Below, piece by piece: positions 48,474-60,300 of a DNA stretch of 64,000 bases (position 1 is the first letter of the stretch; the number at the start of each line of letters is the position of its first letter). Both the position numbers and the translations under genes were made by a program. The notes beneath the pieces are model-generated. The model was given only the letters and a program-made list of their open reading frames with translations. It made no database searches and was not told the DNA's origin. The DNA is from Raphanus sativus. Taxonomy: Eukaryota > Streptophyta > Magnoliopsida > Brassicales > Brassicaceae. The stretch spans positions 26,373,407 through 26,437,406 of the forward strand of contig NC_079515.1 of assembly GCF_000801105.2 (NCBI RefSeq), in the 5' to 3' direction.

Positions 48474-48903
48474 AGAAACATATAAAAATTATTTAAAAAA
48501 TAAAATTAGAAAAGGTACAGAATTTGCAGCTATATATCTTGAGAATCTACAAGACTCATTTCCAATTATTAAAAGAGCAGAGCAACAAAGCAAGAGAGAA
48601 AAACAAAGCTATACAAATTTTTTTCTTTGAGGTATGTGTATTCGCGCATATATGTTTATATTTTACCAATATTTGGTCTCTTTTATTCTGGTTAATATGT
48701 AGTTATATATATTTTTCTTCTTTTCATGTCCTCTTATCTCTATGGTTACTTCATGTTATGTTCTTCTTTTTTTTTTGGTTTTTTCTAAAACATATTTCAT
48801 TTTCTATATTCTCTTAAATTTTCAAAGTATTTTATTAATGGATCTTTGTTGCCTAAGAAGATGTCTTTTATTAATGGATCTTTATTATTTTATTAAACAA
48901 AAG
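48474..48903 (+). pseudogene. Leader/promoter copy of the CxxC-ORF module (first copy)
   Basis: This segment matches 52954-53335 upstream of the intact ORF, including the TTTCTTTGAGGTA donor-like junction and the CAAAAGCAG acceptor-like end. About 470 bases of unrelated sequence (48904-49371) separate it from its ORF, an insertion that would break the transcript. Confidence 0.65.
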
Positions 48904-49371
48904 CAGACCCTGAGAAAAGGACCATGAGCTTCTCTACCCCTATTTCTCTAGAGTCAATCTCCTATGGGCTTGGTAGAGCTCTTATGCCTTTATTTCATAA
49001 TTCATTTTTTAATTAAAACCTAAAATCCCAAATCAAATACTCTCCTCTCATCAAAACTAAACTCTAACCCCCTATGGATTAGTGAACCCTTGGATAAAAT
49101 TTAAATTCTATACATTTCAAATTTAGAAAAAAAAGTTTTAAAATCGTTTTTAATCATATTTTGATGATTTTCGTGAAATTCTAGAAAACTCATTTTTTGA
49201 TTTTTGAAATATTTTTATCAAATTCTATAAATCAAATAAAAAATATTCAAGTTTCCAGTTTCATTTTATGATTTTTTATTTGCCATATAAAATTAAAAAA
49301 AAACCGAGCCCAATAAAGATTACACTATGAAATATAAGGGCATTGGAGCAATTGTTCCCCTGAAGGAAAAG

Positions 49372-49627
49372 ATGTCTTCATCGCACAAGAACCCAAATTC
49401 ATCATCCTCCACTCAGTCTTCCCTCCCCGACGGTGCCACCACCGGAGCAAGCAACGTTAACCGTGAAGAGAAGGCGATGACGTCGACCTAACAACCCAAC
49501 TCCGTTGTTGATAGGACGTTCATATCAGAGACGGACAGATACATATGTGGAGGGTGCCGCAAAATATTTGAAAGATATGATGATCTACAACTTCCTAACG
49601 GAGGAGACTGTCCATGTAGGGGATGAA
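49372..49627 (+). pseudogene. Broken copy of the CxxC small ORF
   Basis: It begins MSSSHKNPNSSSSTQSSLP as in the intact copy and reaches NVNREEKAMTST, then a premature TAA at 49489-49491. Beyond it a second phase still reads ETDRYICGGC and later CPC, so the cysteine pattern survives outside the frame. It has lost coding capacity. Confidence 0.8.
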
Positions 49628-50839
49628 ACTGAGGAGTAATGGTATAAGCGTTATGATGTTCAATCTGTCTGCAAAAGCTATCTATCATAAGACTTGTGAT
49701 ACCATCTTTTCTATATAGAACTATGTTGTACCGTATTTCTTGGTTTCAATAATAAATGTTTCCTTTTGATAATTACTGTTTCCAATGATGTTGTTCATAT
49801 TACCGATCATATCAAACGATAATACATCATATAAAACTATAGTGTGACAAGTAATTTCAGGTCCAGAGAAAATAACTTTGCTAACTGCAATGTTACTCAT
49901 GCACTGATTCATGGGTATATATTAATGATGATGATGTTGATGTAATGATGTTTTAATCTCAAACTAAGTAACGTGCGTTTCTATTGGATGTGAAAACAAA
50001 GAGCTTATTACTAAAGACAAATGGCTTAGAGATGCAAGAGCCTACACCATTAAAATACTACCCAAGTCAAAGGCCATGAACTGGCATCATTGTCTGGTTT
50101 AAAGTAGCATTGAACATATAATTTGATAAGATCTTTAGGCTATCAAGTTTTAGCAGCAACCTTCCACAGGGCAAAAGGCTCTTGGTGCAGACAAAAGAGT
50201 CGTTGTTGTTGCTTGTGGCTTTCTTGTCTTTCAAGCTGTCTCCTACAACTTCGTTTCTCTAAGTCAAACTCAGAAAGCTAAAAAAAACAAAAAAAAACTC
50301 AGAAAGCTGGTCAGGGCCGTCTAACAGCACGTACAAGTGGAGCGGTCGAACAGTGTACGAATTGAAAAATAAAAAAGACATTAAAAAATTTTAAGATAAA
50401 TATATAAGTTATGATATAAAACTTTTAATTTTTAGACATAATACTAAATTTGGAGCTGATAATTTCAAAAAAAAAGATGTCAAATATATATAAATAAAAC
50501 TATAAACTTTTAAAACTATTATATTACATCGTTAAATATACCATTAATATTTTTTGAACAGGGTCCATAAATAGTTCGAGACGGCCCCGAAGCTGGTGAA
50601 ACCTAAATGGTATAAAGAGAGAAGAAAGCTTCAACGAAAATCAACATAATGGGCCGTTGTCGAAATGTTGTACGAAGTTAGCCCATTTATATTTATCCTC
50701 TTTTCAATTCTAGTTGTGTATTTAAATTTTCTCTCTAGTTTATAGTTTTGATTAGTAAAAATTACCTTCTAAAATACATTTTGTCTTTTGAATTACATGC
50801 TTAGACACTTTCCACTTGTGCAACACATTGTCTGTATAC

Positions 50840-51960
50840 AAAGTCATTTATGCTCTTTCTTTAGACTACACCACACTTTACTAACTATAGGTGAAGTAAC
50901 AATGGTTAGACATTTTAATTTTGGTTTTGTTTTGGTGTCGGACAAACCTAGAGACTCAGTTATTTGATTTTTTGCTTTTTTTTCAAAACAGTTTCGATTC
51001 CAACTCCACTCTTCTACTTTCCCCCATTCGAACAAAACCCTTTTTTCATCCACCTCCAAAATTCTGTGTGTTTCTAAGATATTGACAAAGTCTAATGGCG
51101 AAAAAGAAACCCAAATTTTCTCAGGCGCCGACGAAGAAGAAAGCTGATCCTCCTCCGCATTCCCATCTTCCGCCGTCCTCTTAAGGTTAGTTCGAAGCAA
51201 TTTCTGCTCCTTCTCTTCCTGTTTTTTGTTGATTTCTTCCATAAAGCTTCTTTCTTTGGTTTTTCCAATCGATTCTCGTGGCGATTTATGTTTTCAATTC
51301 TAGGGTTTTTTCCCCAATTTTTAGGGGTTTTTCCTTTGTGTGTGTGTTTGTTTAATACTTAGCCGACGCGATTTAAATTGCAGGGTTTTTGATTCCCAAT
51401 TTATTAGGAGTTTTTAGGTTTTTTTTTCTGGTTTGGTTTATGTCGATTTGTGTTTATGGGTCCTAAGTTGACTACCCACTGTTTTGTTTCTCTTTCTGGT
51501 GTTGTTTCTGGGTTTGGTTCTCATCATTTTAGGGTTTTTGAAAAACATTTTCCTACATTTTTCAGGGTTTTTTGTGGTTTTGTTTCTGTTGATTTGGGTT
51601 TGCGGTGGATTACTAACGATTTTGTTTCTTTTTTTGTTTTTGTTTCTGTTGAAAGCTATTCGACATCTCTGCCCGACAATCTCTCTGTTTTAATTTTTCG
51701 ACAAATCTGACGTTCACACCTTGTCTGTCCACAACACTTTTTTCTATCTGGTTTGGAGAGGACGTGACGACGAGCAGATCCGACCTCCGTTGTGGAAAAG
51801 ATGACGACAAGCTCTCGTGTCTATTATATTTAGTGATTATGTTTTATGGTGTGTTGATTAGAGATTTTAAGGATGATGTAAACTCTTGTTTGTGACTGTG
51901 ACTATAAACCCTTCCTCATGATTAATAAAATTGGTCTCATCTGTTTATTGAACATTTTGT
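50840..51960 (+). other. Possible retroelement remnant
   Basis: A short frame at 51095-51183 reads MAKKKPKFSQAPTKKKADPP and stops after SHLPPSS. It resembles starts of Brassica LINE ORF1/DUF4283-type proteins. It is followed by T/G-rich untranslated-looking sequence and, at 51760-51960, a more balanced stretch ending in AATAAAATTGG. This could be an internally deleted retroposed gene. The minus-strand ORF 50844-51242 covers the same segment and is thought a shadow. Confidence 0.3.
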
Positions 51961-52953
51961 TTAGTTGATTGGATTTAGAAAATGTTTTGACTCAATGAAA
52001 CAATTTGTGGACCTTCTATTAGTTGGATATGTCAATTCTTAACTTGACGACTATAGTTTCTTGATATTCTATCAGTTATCCACATCCACAAATGGCAACA
52101 GTGAACTTTCGTCCACATCCACAAACGACAACCATTTTCAGCATCCACAAATACGTATACACATATGCATATCAGAGAGATAAGCTTCAACACGGTAACT
52201 CATAGACATATTGTCTTTTGTCAAGGTTCAAAGACTCAAAATAAGATCTTGGTTAATTTAGTTAATATGAAACCACATTTCTCAAATGAACACTAAGTCA
52301 TGTACAATTTTGTATACATTTACGGTGTCCATGTCCACAATTTTTTTCATATTCAAATTGCAAAAATATACCAAAATGGATCTTAAAATGTAGAGAACAA
52401 AAAGACATAATTTATGATAACAAATTTATTTATTTATATATTTTAAATATGTTAAAATAATCACATAAAGAAATAGATGAGATTGATAAAGTAGTATTAG
52501 AAAAGTTCAAATAACTCTTACCATACGCGAGTGGGGAGAAGCTGGCAGAATATTATATTAGTAAATCTAACTCATTTTTTCAAAGTCTTAGCCACAGCAA
52601 AATGATAGTTACGTCAAAACACTAGGGGGTGAGAGGGAGAAAGTGCCTCTCAAATGGCAAGTACCTAAAAGTATTAAAAAAAAATGTGTCTGTTGGAGTA
52701 ATCAACTCTTTTGATTAATAGCTTAGCAATGAGTCAATATGACCATGCAGAAGGGTTATAACTTATAAGATACAACAACTAATTAACAACAACCATGGAA
52801 GAAATTTGTTTTATTGATGGGATCAAATAAACATAAATGTCATAATTAAAATTTCTCCCCGGTTTAGTTTTGACTAATCGCTGACCAATGAGTCAATGAC
52901 CACGAGGAAGGGCAATAAGTTACAACAACTAGGTCGCTAGCAACAACCATGGA
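51961..52953. other. Intergenic DNA within the cluster
   Basis: AT-rich sequence with two copies of a CAATGAGTCAAT...AAGGG(T/C)...ACAACAACTA segment (52727-52800, 52882-52953), which belongs to the cluster's upstream module. Two short CATCCACAAA(T/C)GRCAA repeats lie at 52084-52150. No gene. Confidence 0.5.
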
Positions 52954-53341
52954 AGAAACATATAAGAATTATTCTTAAAAAAATAAACTTAGAAAAGGTA
53001 AAAAAAATTGCAGCTATATATATCGAGAATCTACAAGAGTTCCAATTACTAAAAGAGCAGAGCAACAAAGCAAGAGAGAGAAAACAAAGCCATACAATCT
53101 TTTTCTTTGAGGTAATGTGTATTTGCATATCCATATATTTGGTCTGGTTAATGTCTTGTAGTTATATATATATTTTTATTCTTTTCATGTCCTCGATCTC
53201 TATGGTTACTTCATGTTCTTCTTATTATTTGCTTAGGGTTTCTTCTAAAATTATATTTCACTTCTATGTTCTCTTTCATTTTACAAGTATTTCATTAATG
53301 GATGATTATTTGTTGATTAAGCAAAAAGCAGCACTAAGAAG

Positions 53342-53602
53342 ATGTCTTCATCGCACAACAACTCAACTTCATCATCCTCCACTCAGTCTTCCCTCCCCGC
53401 CACAGGAGAAAACAACGTTAACCGCGAAGAGACGTCGACCCAACAACCCAACTCCGTTGCCGTTGCTGAAGTTGCGGCACGTTCAAGGAGGATCATGGAG
53501 ACGGACATTGTAAAATGTGGAATGTGCGGTGAATATTATAAAAGAGAAGAGAATCCATATCCTCACCGGAAAGGATACAAGATTCCACGGGGACGAAAAT
53601 GA
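53342..53602 (+). CDS. Unrecognised 86-residue protein with a CxxC motif
   Basis: I do not recognise this family. Residues 1-45 are Ser/Thr/Gln/Asn-rich and probably disordered; about 46-57 form a small helix-prone Ala/Val segment. A single Cys pair follows (KCGMCGEYYKREE), then a basic tail ending IPRGRK. One CxxC cannot bind zinc alone; the broken paralogue at 49372 retains a second pair (CPC), suggesting an ancestral four-Cys knuckle. The leader has a likely 5'-UTR intron (donor near 53111, acceptor AAAGCAG near 53331). The ATG context (AAGAAGATGTC) is good, and the start is conserved between copies. It lies in a tandem duplication cluster. It could be a young gene or a decaying one. Confidence 0.5.
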   Translation: MSSSHNNSTSSSSTQSSLPATGENNVNREETSTQQPNSVAVAEVAARSRRIMETDIVKCGMCGEYYKREENPYPHRKGYKIPRGRK

Positions 53603-55389
53603 GTAGAAGTGGAAAAATGTGAGTGATGCTGCTATAAGCGTTACGATGTTCGATCTATCTGCAAAAGCTATATATAATAAGACTTGTGATACCATCTTCT
53701 GCTAACTAAACTATGTCGTACTTTCTTTCAAATAATATTATTAATGATGATGATGATGTTGATGTCTAAATCTCAAACTCTTGATGGTGATGATGATGTT
53801 TAAGTCTGATTCTAAAACTAAGTAAACATAAGAGCTTATTACTAAAGAAAAATGGGTTAAAGATCCAAACCCACTAAAAATAATATCCGTATCAAAGGCC
53901 ATGATCTGGAGTCATTGTCTGGTTTTAAGTAGAGCATAGATCATATAATTTGATAATTAGATCTTTAGACTACCAGGTCTTGGTAGCAACTTTCCAGATG
54001 TAAAAAAGGTTGTTGGTGTGTATCCATCAGAATCTGCGTACTTGAGTTTTCATTGGGTTTTGTGTGTATATCACAGATTGTTTTCTATTCCTTTTGTGTA
54101 TTTTGCTTTATTTAGTTTCCAATTTACAGCTTCTTTCTTTTGATTTGAAAGATGTTATTAGAACAAAAAAATGTTGCATTTTCGGAGCCACTAAATTTTT
54201 TGTCTCTACTCTGTTCACAAGAGATTAGAGTTTCAAAACACCATGGAAAGTTTTAGACATAGAAAAATGTTCCAAAAAAACTTGACACCATGTATGAAAC
54301 CAAAATGCACCTTGAATCAAACTCATGTCCTAACAACATCCTCACACGGAGAGGACGAACATGAGGAGAAGTGGAAAATGCGTAATGCTATAAGAGCGTA
54401 ACGATGTTCAATCTGTCTGCAAAAGCTATCTATAATAAGACTTGTGATACCATATTTTCTAACTAAACTATGCTTTAGAAAAGAAAAGAAAAACTAATTA
54501 ACTAAACTATGATGTACCGTCTTTCTTGGTTTCTTTCAATAATATTTGTTGCCTTTTGATAATTTCCGTTTCCAATGCTGTTCATATTATTGGTCATATC
54601 AGATGAGACTATCAGACTATAGTGTGACAAGTAATTTCAAGCCCAGTAACAAATAACTTTGCTAATTGCCATATTACTCAAATACTCATGCTTTGATTAT
54701 TAGAGTATAATATTAGTGATGATGATGTTGATGTTTATTCTCAAACAAACTCTTGAGTCTTGATGATGATTGATGATGATGTTTTAGTCTGATTCTTAAA
54801 CTAAGTAAACGCGTGTTTCCGTTTGATGTGTGAACAAAGAGCTTTATCACTAAAGACAAATCTTAAAAATCAAGAGCCAAAACCATTGAAAATACTACCC
54901 AAGTCAAAGGCCATGAATTGGCATCATTGTCTGGTTTTAAGTAGTAGCATACAACATATTATTTGATAAGATCTTTTTAGACTATCAAGATTTAGCAGCA
55001 AGTTGAACAAAAGTTAATTCTTTTCAAAAGAGAGTATATGGGAAAGTTCTATTCATGGGGTCATGTACCCATCAGAATCTGTGTACTTGAATTTTCATTG
55101 GATTGCGTGTATCAGATTGTTTCTGTTTCTTTTGTGTTTTGCTTTATTTTAATACTCCGTACACAATATACAGCTTCTTTCCTTTGATTTGCAAGATGAT
55201 ATGAGAACAAAAAAAAACGTTGTATTTTCATAGCCACTATAAAGAGCTTTTTTTTTTCGTCTCTACTCTGTTCTTTTTTTTTTAATTGAAATCTCTACTC
55301 TGTTCAAAAGAGATTAGAGTTTCAAAACAACCTTGAATCAAACTCAGGTTAACAACAAAAAAAAGCGTTTTAAGAACCTCTTTTTTTTT
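53603..55389. other. Downstream copies of cluster modules; 3' flank of At3g57930-like gene
   Basis: Holds the 3' flank of the intact ORF, the GAT-rich tracts (53743, 54717), a third, 3'-only copy of the ORF block (54340-54475), and two copies of the CATCAGAATCTG(T/C)GTACTTGA segment (54024 and 55070). No extra gene is supported. Confidence 0.55.
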
Positions 55390-55785
55390 TCAAACACCAC
55401 TACATTCAACAACAGCTTCTGCAGCTCGTCTTGGTTTGTTCTTCTTCCTTCTACTTCCAATCTGTCTAAACCCTGATGACTTAACTGAGACATCTGTGCT
55501 TGATTTTGATCCTAAACCCTTTTCTTCTTCAGCTATGTTGCTGCTCTCTTTAGACTCTACTGGTTTCTTCCTCTTCCTCCCATCCTCTTTCACTTCTTCT
55601 TTACTTGCTACTGAATCATTTGTATCATAATCCTTCTCCATGATCTCTTCTCCTCCTTCGTTTTCATCTTTCGCCGGCTTCTGTGGTCCCCCTCTTCTCT
55701 TGTAAGCTGGAATCTTTTCTTCATCCTCACCATCTTCTCTAGAAGAAGCATTCTGCCTCTTGCCTTTCCCTCTACCTCTTCTCAT
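55390..55785 (-). CDS. Small basic, lysine-rich protein (At3g57930-like)
   Basis: Single coding exon of 131 residues. It starts MRRGRGKGKRQN, has an acidic centre (EDEEK, DENEGGEE), several KRRK-type basic clusters, and ends RRKKNKPRRAAEAVVECSGV. This composition and the conserved ends match the Arabidopsis uncharacterised protein At3g57930, which also sits next to the NAT10 gene. No folded domain is visible; the many Lys/Arg clusters suggest a nuclear or nucleolar protein. The function is unknown. A 5'-UTR intron is likely (donor near 56374, acceptor near 55805 on -). It is divergently arranged with the RNA acetyltransferase gene and shares its promoter region. Confidence 0.85.
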   Translation of the reverse strand: MRRGRGKGKRQNASSREDGEDEEKIPAYKRRGGPQKPAKDENEGGEEIMEKDYDTNDSVASKEEVKEDGRKRKKPVESKESSNIAEEEKGLGSKSSTDVSVKSSGFRQIGSRRKKNKPRRAAEAVVECSGV

Positions 55786-56660
55786 AACTCTTAACTCAGT
55801 TCTCTACCAGACCACAAGTCAAAAAGGTTGTTTCTTATCACTCCATTTTAAGTTATATGCGGCAATCAGAACACTGAAAAGAGACCACAACAAAATGAAG
55901 CCGAATTAAATTTCAAACACATATACAGTATACTAAAACTTGTTTGTAAAAAAGATAATGCAATCATAAACAAACCCAAAAAAAGTAAGAAACGTAAAGC
56001 AACAATTGAGTGCACTAGACATTTGAACAAATTTTGATTATCTTCAAAACCTATACTTTCCCATTCAGTAGCAACCTCAAACTAAAGGTATATAAGAGCA
56101 TCATTATCCAGAGTTTCTTAGGGGAATATAAGATGGATTATCTCCCACGGAAACTAATTGCATGAACAGTCTAAAGAGAAAAAAACAAGCTCTATCTTTT
56201 CCTCTTGTAATCTCTTAAAACCTCTCCAGGACAGTTAACACATGATTCACTACCAAGAAAAGAACAAACAGAGAGAGACAGAGACTGTCACCTATTTGAC
56301 AAAAAACCCTATAGAGGGTTTCTCTTTTTTTTTTTTCTTATATGTAATCTTGGGTTTTTGATTGATCTACTCACCAGTTTCTCTGGCAACCAAACAACTA
56401 AAGTAACCGGAGAAGATGAAACCAAAGGATAAGACTTAAAGAAAGAGATCTAAAGGGAAGGGAGAAGCAAGGAAAGAAAGAAAGAGCCAACAACAACAAC
56501 AACAACAACAGCAAAAAAAAAAAAAAAAAAACAACAACAACAGCAACAAGTGTTGGTTTGTTGAAAGTGTCGTTGTAAGAGAAAATATGATGATTGCTTT
56601 CAAGAGAGTTTTTTTTTTCTCTCTTTTGTTCTTTTTCTCTGTGAAGCTTATATGAAAAGA
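55786..56660 (-). other. Leader, 5'-UTR intron and (CAA)n tract of the At3g57930-like gene
   Basis: A CAA repeat (56489-56512), a run of 19 A (56513-56531) and a second CAA tract follow one another on the plus strand. Read on the minus strand they are TTG repeats in the probable leader. A donor-like CTG|GTGAGTAG near 56374 and an acceptor near 55805 suggest one intron. No ORF. Confidence 0.55.
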
Positions 56661-56899
56661 AAAACGTAAGGATGACGCTTTCCTCTCACTTCCACCATTT
56701 TACTGACTCAAAACGGATCTTAAACCTCGTTGAAGATGGATACGGTTTTCTCACACACGCTACACTAGGCGCGTGGTTCCACATTCTACTCGTTGTTTTC
56801 GTTTCGAAAGCTGGTCTGGTCCAGTTTTGGATAAGAGTCGTAAAGACAGCTAATAGCCGCGTGAACTGCGTCGTTCAAAAGATATTGAAACAGATACTT

Positions 56900-57353
56900 T
56901 TTCTAATGTAGCTTTGGGCTTTTACGCCCAGTGAGACTCTTGCAAAGGCCCATTTATATATCATATTTAGTTTGGGCGTAGGCCCAATTAGAATCCTAAA
57001 AAATACAGCTGGTTTAGCGGTGCTTATCAATAACCACCAGGTGGTGGGTTCGCATAGCAACAGGATGCAAATCTCATAAACCCTACCGCAAAATTTGGCG
57101 AAAACCCTAGTTTGTGGTCGTTTTCAGTTTGTGTGTGTCGTCGTCTCTTTTCCTCCCTTCCTTCCATCATAAACCCTACTGCACAATTTAGAAACACTAA
57201 TTTTATTCTGTATCATCGTTTCCTTCGATTCTTATCCTCTCGTTCTGAAGAGAAAGTTTAAAGATTCGGTTTTGATTTTCTCAACAACACTCGACTTTAG
57301 AGTAAGCAGAGCTCAGATTTTGCGTCTGTGATAAGATTTAAGGAAGAAGAAGA
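56900..57353. promoter_or_regulatory. Bidirectional promoter with site II and telo-box motifs
   Basis: Site II motifs (TGGGCY or its complement) occur at about 56915, 56947, 56973 and 56981. Telo boxes AAACCCTA occur at 57078, 57102 and 57171. This pairing is typical of plant ribosome-biogenesis and ribosomal-protein genes, and fits a nucleolar RNA acetyltransferase. The region lies between two divergently transcribed genes. Confidence 0.75.
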
Positions 57354-60300
57354 ATGAGGAAGAAGGTAGACGAACGTATCAGGACTCTAATTGAGAACGG
57401 TGTCAAACTGAGACACCGTTCCATGTTTGTCATCATCGGTGACAAGTCTCGTGACCAGGTTTCCTGTCTCCCCACCCTGCTCTAAACCTCTCTACTTTTC
57501 ATTCACTCTTATCCCTACTAAATTTATGTGTGTTTCTTCTCTAACAGATAGTGAATCTCCACCATATGTTGTCAAAGGCAGTGATTAAGTCCAATCCGAG
57601 TGTCTTATGGTGCTACAAGGACAAACTTGACATTAGCAGGTTCGCTTCTTAGATTCCAAAGTCTCAAGCTTTTAGCTCTGGAGAGTGAGAAGTTCATAAC
57701 TTTGTCATTCGTGTGGTTTTGATTTGCAGTCATAAGAAGAAGCGTTCGAAGCAGCTGAAGAGGTTGAGGGAGAGAGGACAGTTGGACCCTGAGAAGCTTG
57801 ACGCCTTCTCTCGTTTGCTTGATGTGGGAAGGGTGACTCACTGCTTGTACAAAGATTCTGAACGTATCCTTGGAAATACTTTCGGCATGTGCATCTTACA
57901 GGTACCTTTGTCTCTAGGATTACTGATTCATTTTTGTTGGTGATATTCAGTATTTTCTTTTTTTGATTAAATTCAGGATTTTGAAGCTCTGACTCCCAAT
58001 CTACTAGCAAGGACTATAGAGACTGTGGAAGGTGGTGGGATGATTGTATTGATATTACGATCACTTACATCGCTTACTAGTCTCTGCACCATGGTTATGG
58101 TATGAACCACTGATTTATTGCTTACTCTTAAGAGAATTGGGAAAAGAACATCATCTAATTGCTCTTACATGATTATTTGTTGTATATTAGGATGTCCATG
58201 ACAGATTCAGAACCGAGTCGCATTCTGAGGCTGCTGGCAGATTCAATGAACGTTTCTTGCTGTCAATTGCTTCATGCAAAGCATGTGTTGTCATGGATGA
58301 TGAGCTCAATATATTACCACTTTCCTCGCATATCAGATCTATTGCTCCAGTTCCTACAGAAATTGTAATCTTTATAGCCTCCATTGTGACAAAATGCTTT
58401 CCAGAATTTCACTGATAACTCTTCAATGCCACTTACAGGATTCCGAGGGGCTCTCTGAGGCAGAACGTGAGCTGAAGAATTTGAAAGATGAACTGAGTGA
58501 TGATTTTCCAGTTGGTCCTTTAATCAAGAAATGCTGTACACTGGATCAGGTTCAAAGCTTATGAATTGTTTGCATACTTGTCTTTTTAATGCTCTTGCTT
58601 GTCCCATGGCTGATGTTTAACCGAGATTCTGCATTTTCCTTTTGTAGGGTAAAGCTGTTGTCACCTTTTTTGATGCAATTCTGGATAAGGCTCTTCGCAG
58701 CATAGTTGCTTTGATTGCTAGTCGAGGGCGTGGGAAATCTGCTGCACTTGGTTTAGCTGTTGCTGGTGCCGTAGCTGCTGGGTAAATTTACTTCCATATG
58801 TTCCTTTACTCTCTAGTAATTGGGATGTTTGTTAATATTATGGTTTTTTTTTTTGGCTTTTAGGTACTCGAACATTTACATTACTGCACCAAGCCCTGAC
58901 AACTTGAAAACATTCTTCGAGTTTGTTTGCAAAGGTTTTGATGCACTGGAGTATAAGGTAAATCTTTTTCTTCTCCTATAGATTGTTTTAGTATAGCATT
59001 TGTGAGTGATGTAAAACCTTCAGGGTGAGAGACATGCATATTTATTGAGATAATAATTGGATTAGACCTATACTAGCTTCAAGCAAATAAATAGAATCCA
59101 TCATTCTGCTTTGCGATGTGGTCTTATATGTTTCTGAAATATCTTTCACTTTATCTTTTAAAGGAGCACCTGGATTATGAAGTTGTGAAGAGTGCGAATC
59201 CTGATTTCAAAAAAGCTATTGTACGGATAAATATCATCAAACAGCATAGACAAACTATCCAGGTTTGTTCATTCCTCAGTTAATTCATTCATGGTCTTTA
59301 AGCTGTTGTAATTTTGTCCATCTTTGACGTGTTCTATGCTCTTGTTTTTTTTTGCATTCAGTATATACAACCTCACGAGCATGAGAAGCTCTCACAAGTA
59401 GAGTTGTTGGTTATTGATGAAGCGGCAGCTATTCCTTTACCAGTTGTGAAGTCTTTGCTTGGTCCTTATCTAGTTTTCCTATCCTCAACTGTCAGCGGGT
59501 ATGTGAAACAGACTTTGATGCTCTTTCCATAATAAGGGGGAGTTATATGCATGTTTTGGTTTTGATTTAGGGATAATTATGCTACTGATTTTACTTGTTT
59601 CTTCTTCTTTTTGTTGAAAGGTATGAAGGCACTGGTAGATCTTTATCACTGAAACTCCTCCAACAACTAGATGAGCAAAGCCGGGCTCCATCTACTGGTC
59701 TTGAAGGCTCTCTTTCTGGTATATAACTAATGCTTCTTGCTTTCGTTCCTGGATGTGAAAATAATGAGGGAATATATTCAGAGGCTCATTTTTAAGAGGA
59801 TAAACTCATCTTTCGTAGAATCATCGCGCAGATGCATGTTTTTGGTTAGGAAGGAAAAGTATAGGGCTTCTAGCATTTGTTTATAAAATTTTCATTTCGA
59901 TGTTAGCAGTGAGTTCAATGTCATTGTAGCTTTGGCTAATATATGTAAACGTTACCTTGAAGAGCGTGACCTTCATTTTCATTTTCTCCCATAAGACGCA
60001 TGCAAAGATTAATTTTAGGTTCCATGCATAGTAGCCCACTTTACTAGTGTATCTGATAAATTCATTATCTGGGAAAATGCCTCTGACTTTCTCAAGTTAC
60101 TTTGGCAGGTTGTCTTTTCAAGAAGATAGAACTTAATGAGTCTATTAGATACGCTTCCGGAGATCCAATAGAGTCCTGGCTTAATGGCTTACTTTGCCTT
60201 GACGTTGCTACTAGTCTGCCCAATCCTTCATGGTCTGCAAGTTTTACTGGAATTTTTATCTTTTCTTGCAGTACTAATCGTCTATGTCTTTTTATTTGAT

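Larger units (their letters stand above)
46320..55010. repeat. Tandemly duplicated cluster around a CxxC small ORF
   Basis: Modules recur in the same order several times. (a) TGACCAATGAGTCAATGA flank at 47032, 52727 (diverged) and 52882. (b) Leader with AAAGAGCAGAGCAACAAAGC at 48570 and 53055. (c) ORF block at 49372 (broken), 53342 (intact) and 54340 (3' part only). (d) GATGATGATGTTGATG tract at 46337, 49926, 53743 and 54717. (e) Segment with CCAAGTCAAAGGCCATGAA and GCATCATTGTCTGGTTT at 50062, 53890 and 54900, with a part of it near 46742. Insertions separate the copies. Confidence 0.75.

Noticed and set aside
50844..51242. 132-residue minus-strand ORF rich in Lys/Glu
   Set aside because: No recognised domain. 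The plus strand of the same segment reads as the start of a retroelement-like protein followed by leader-like sequence, so this is probably a shadow.
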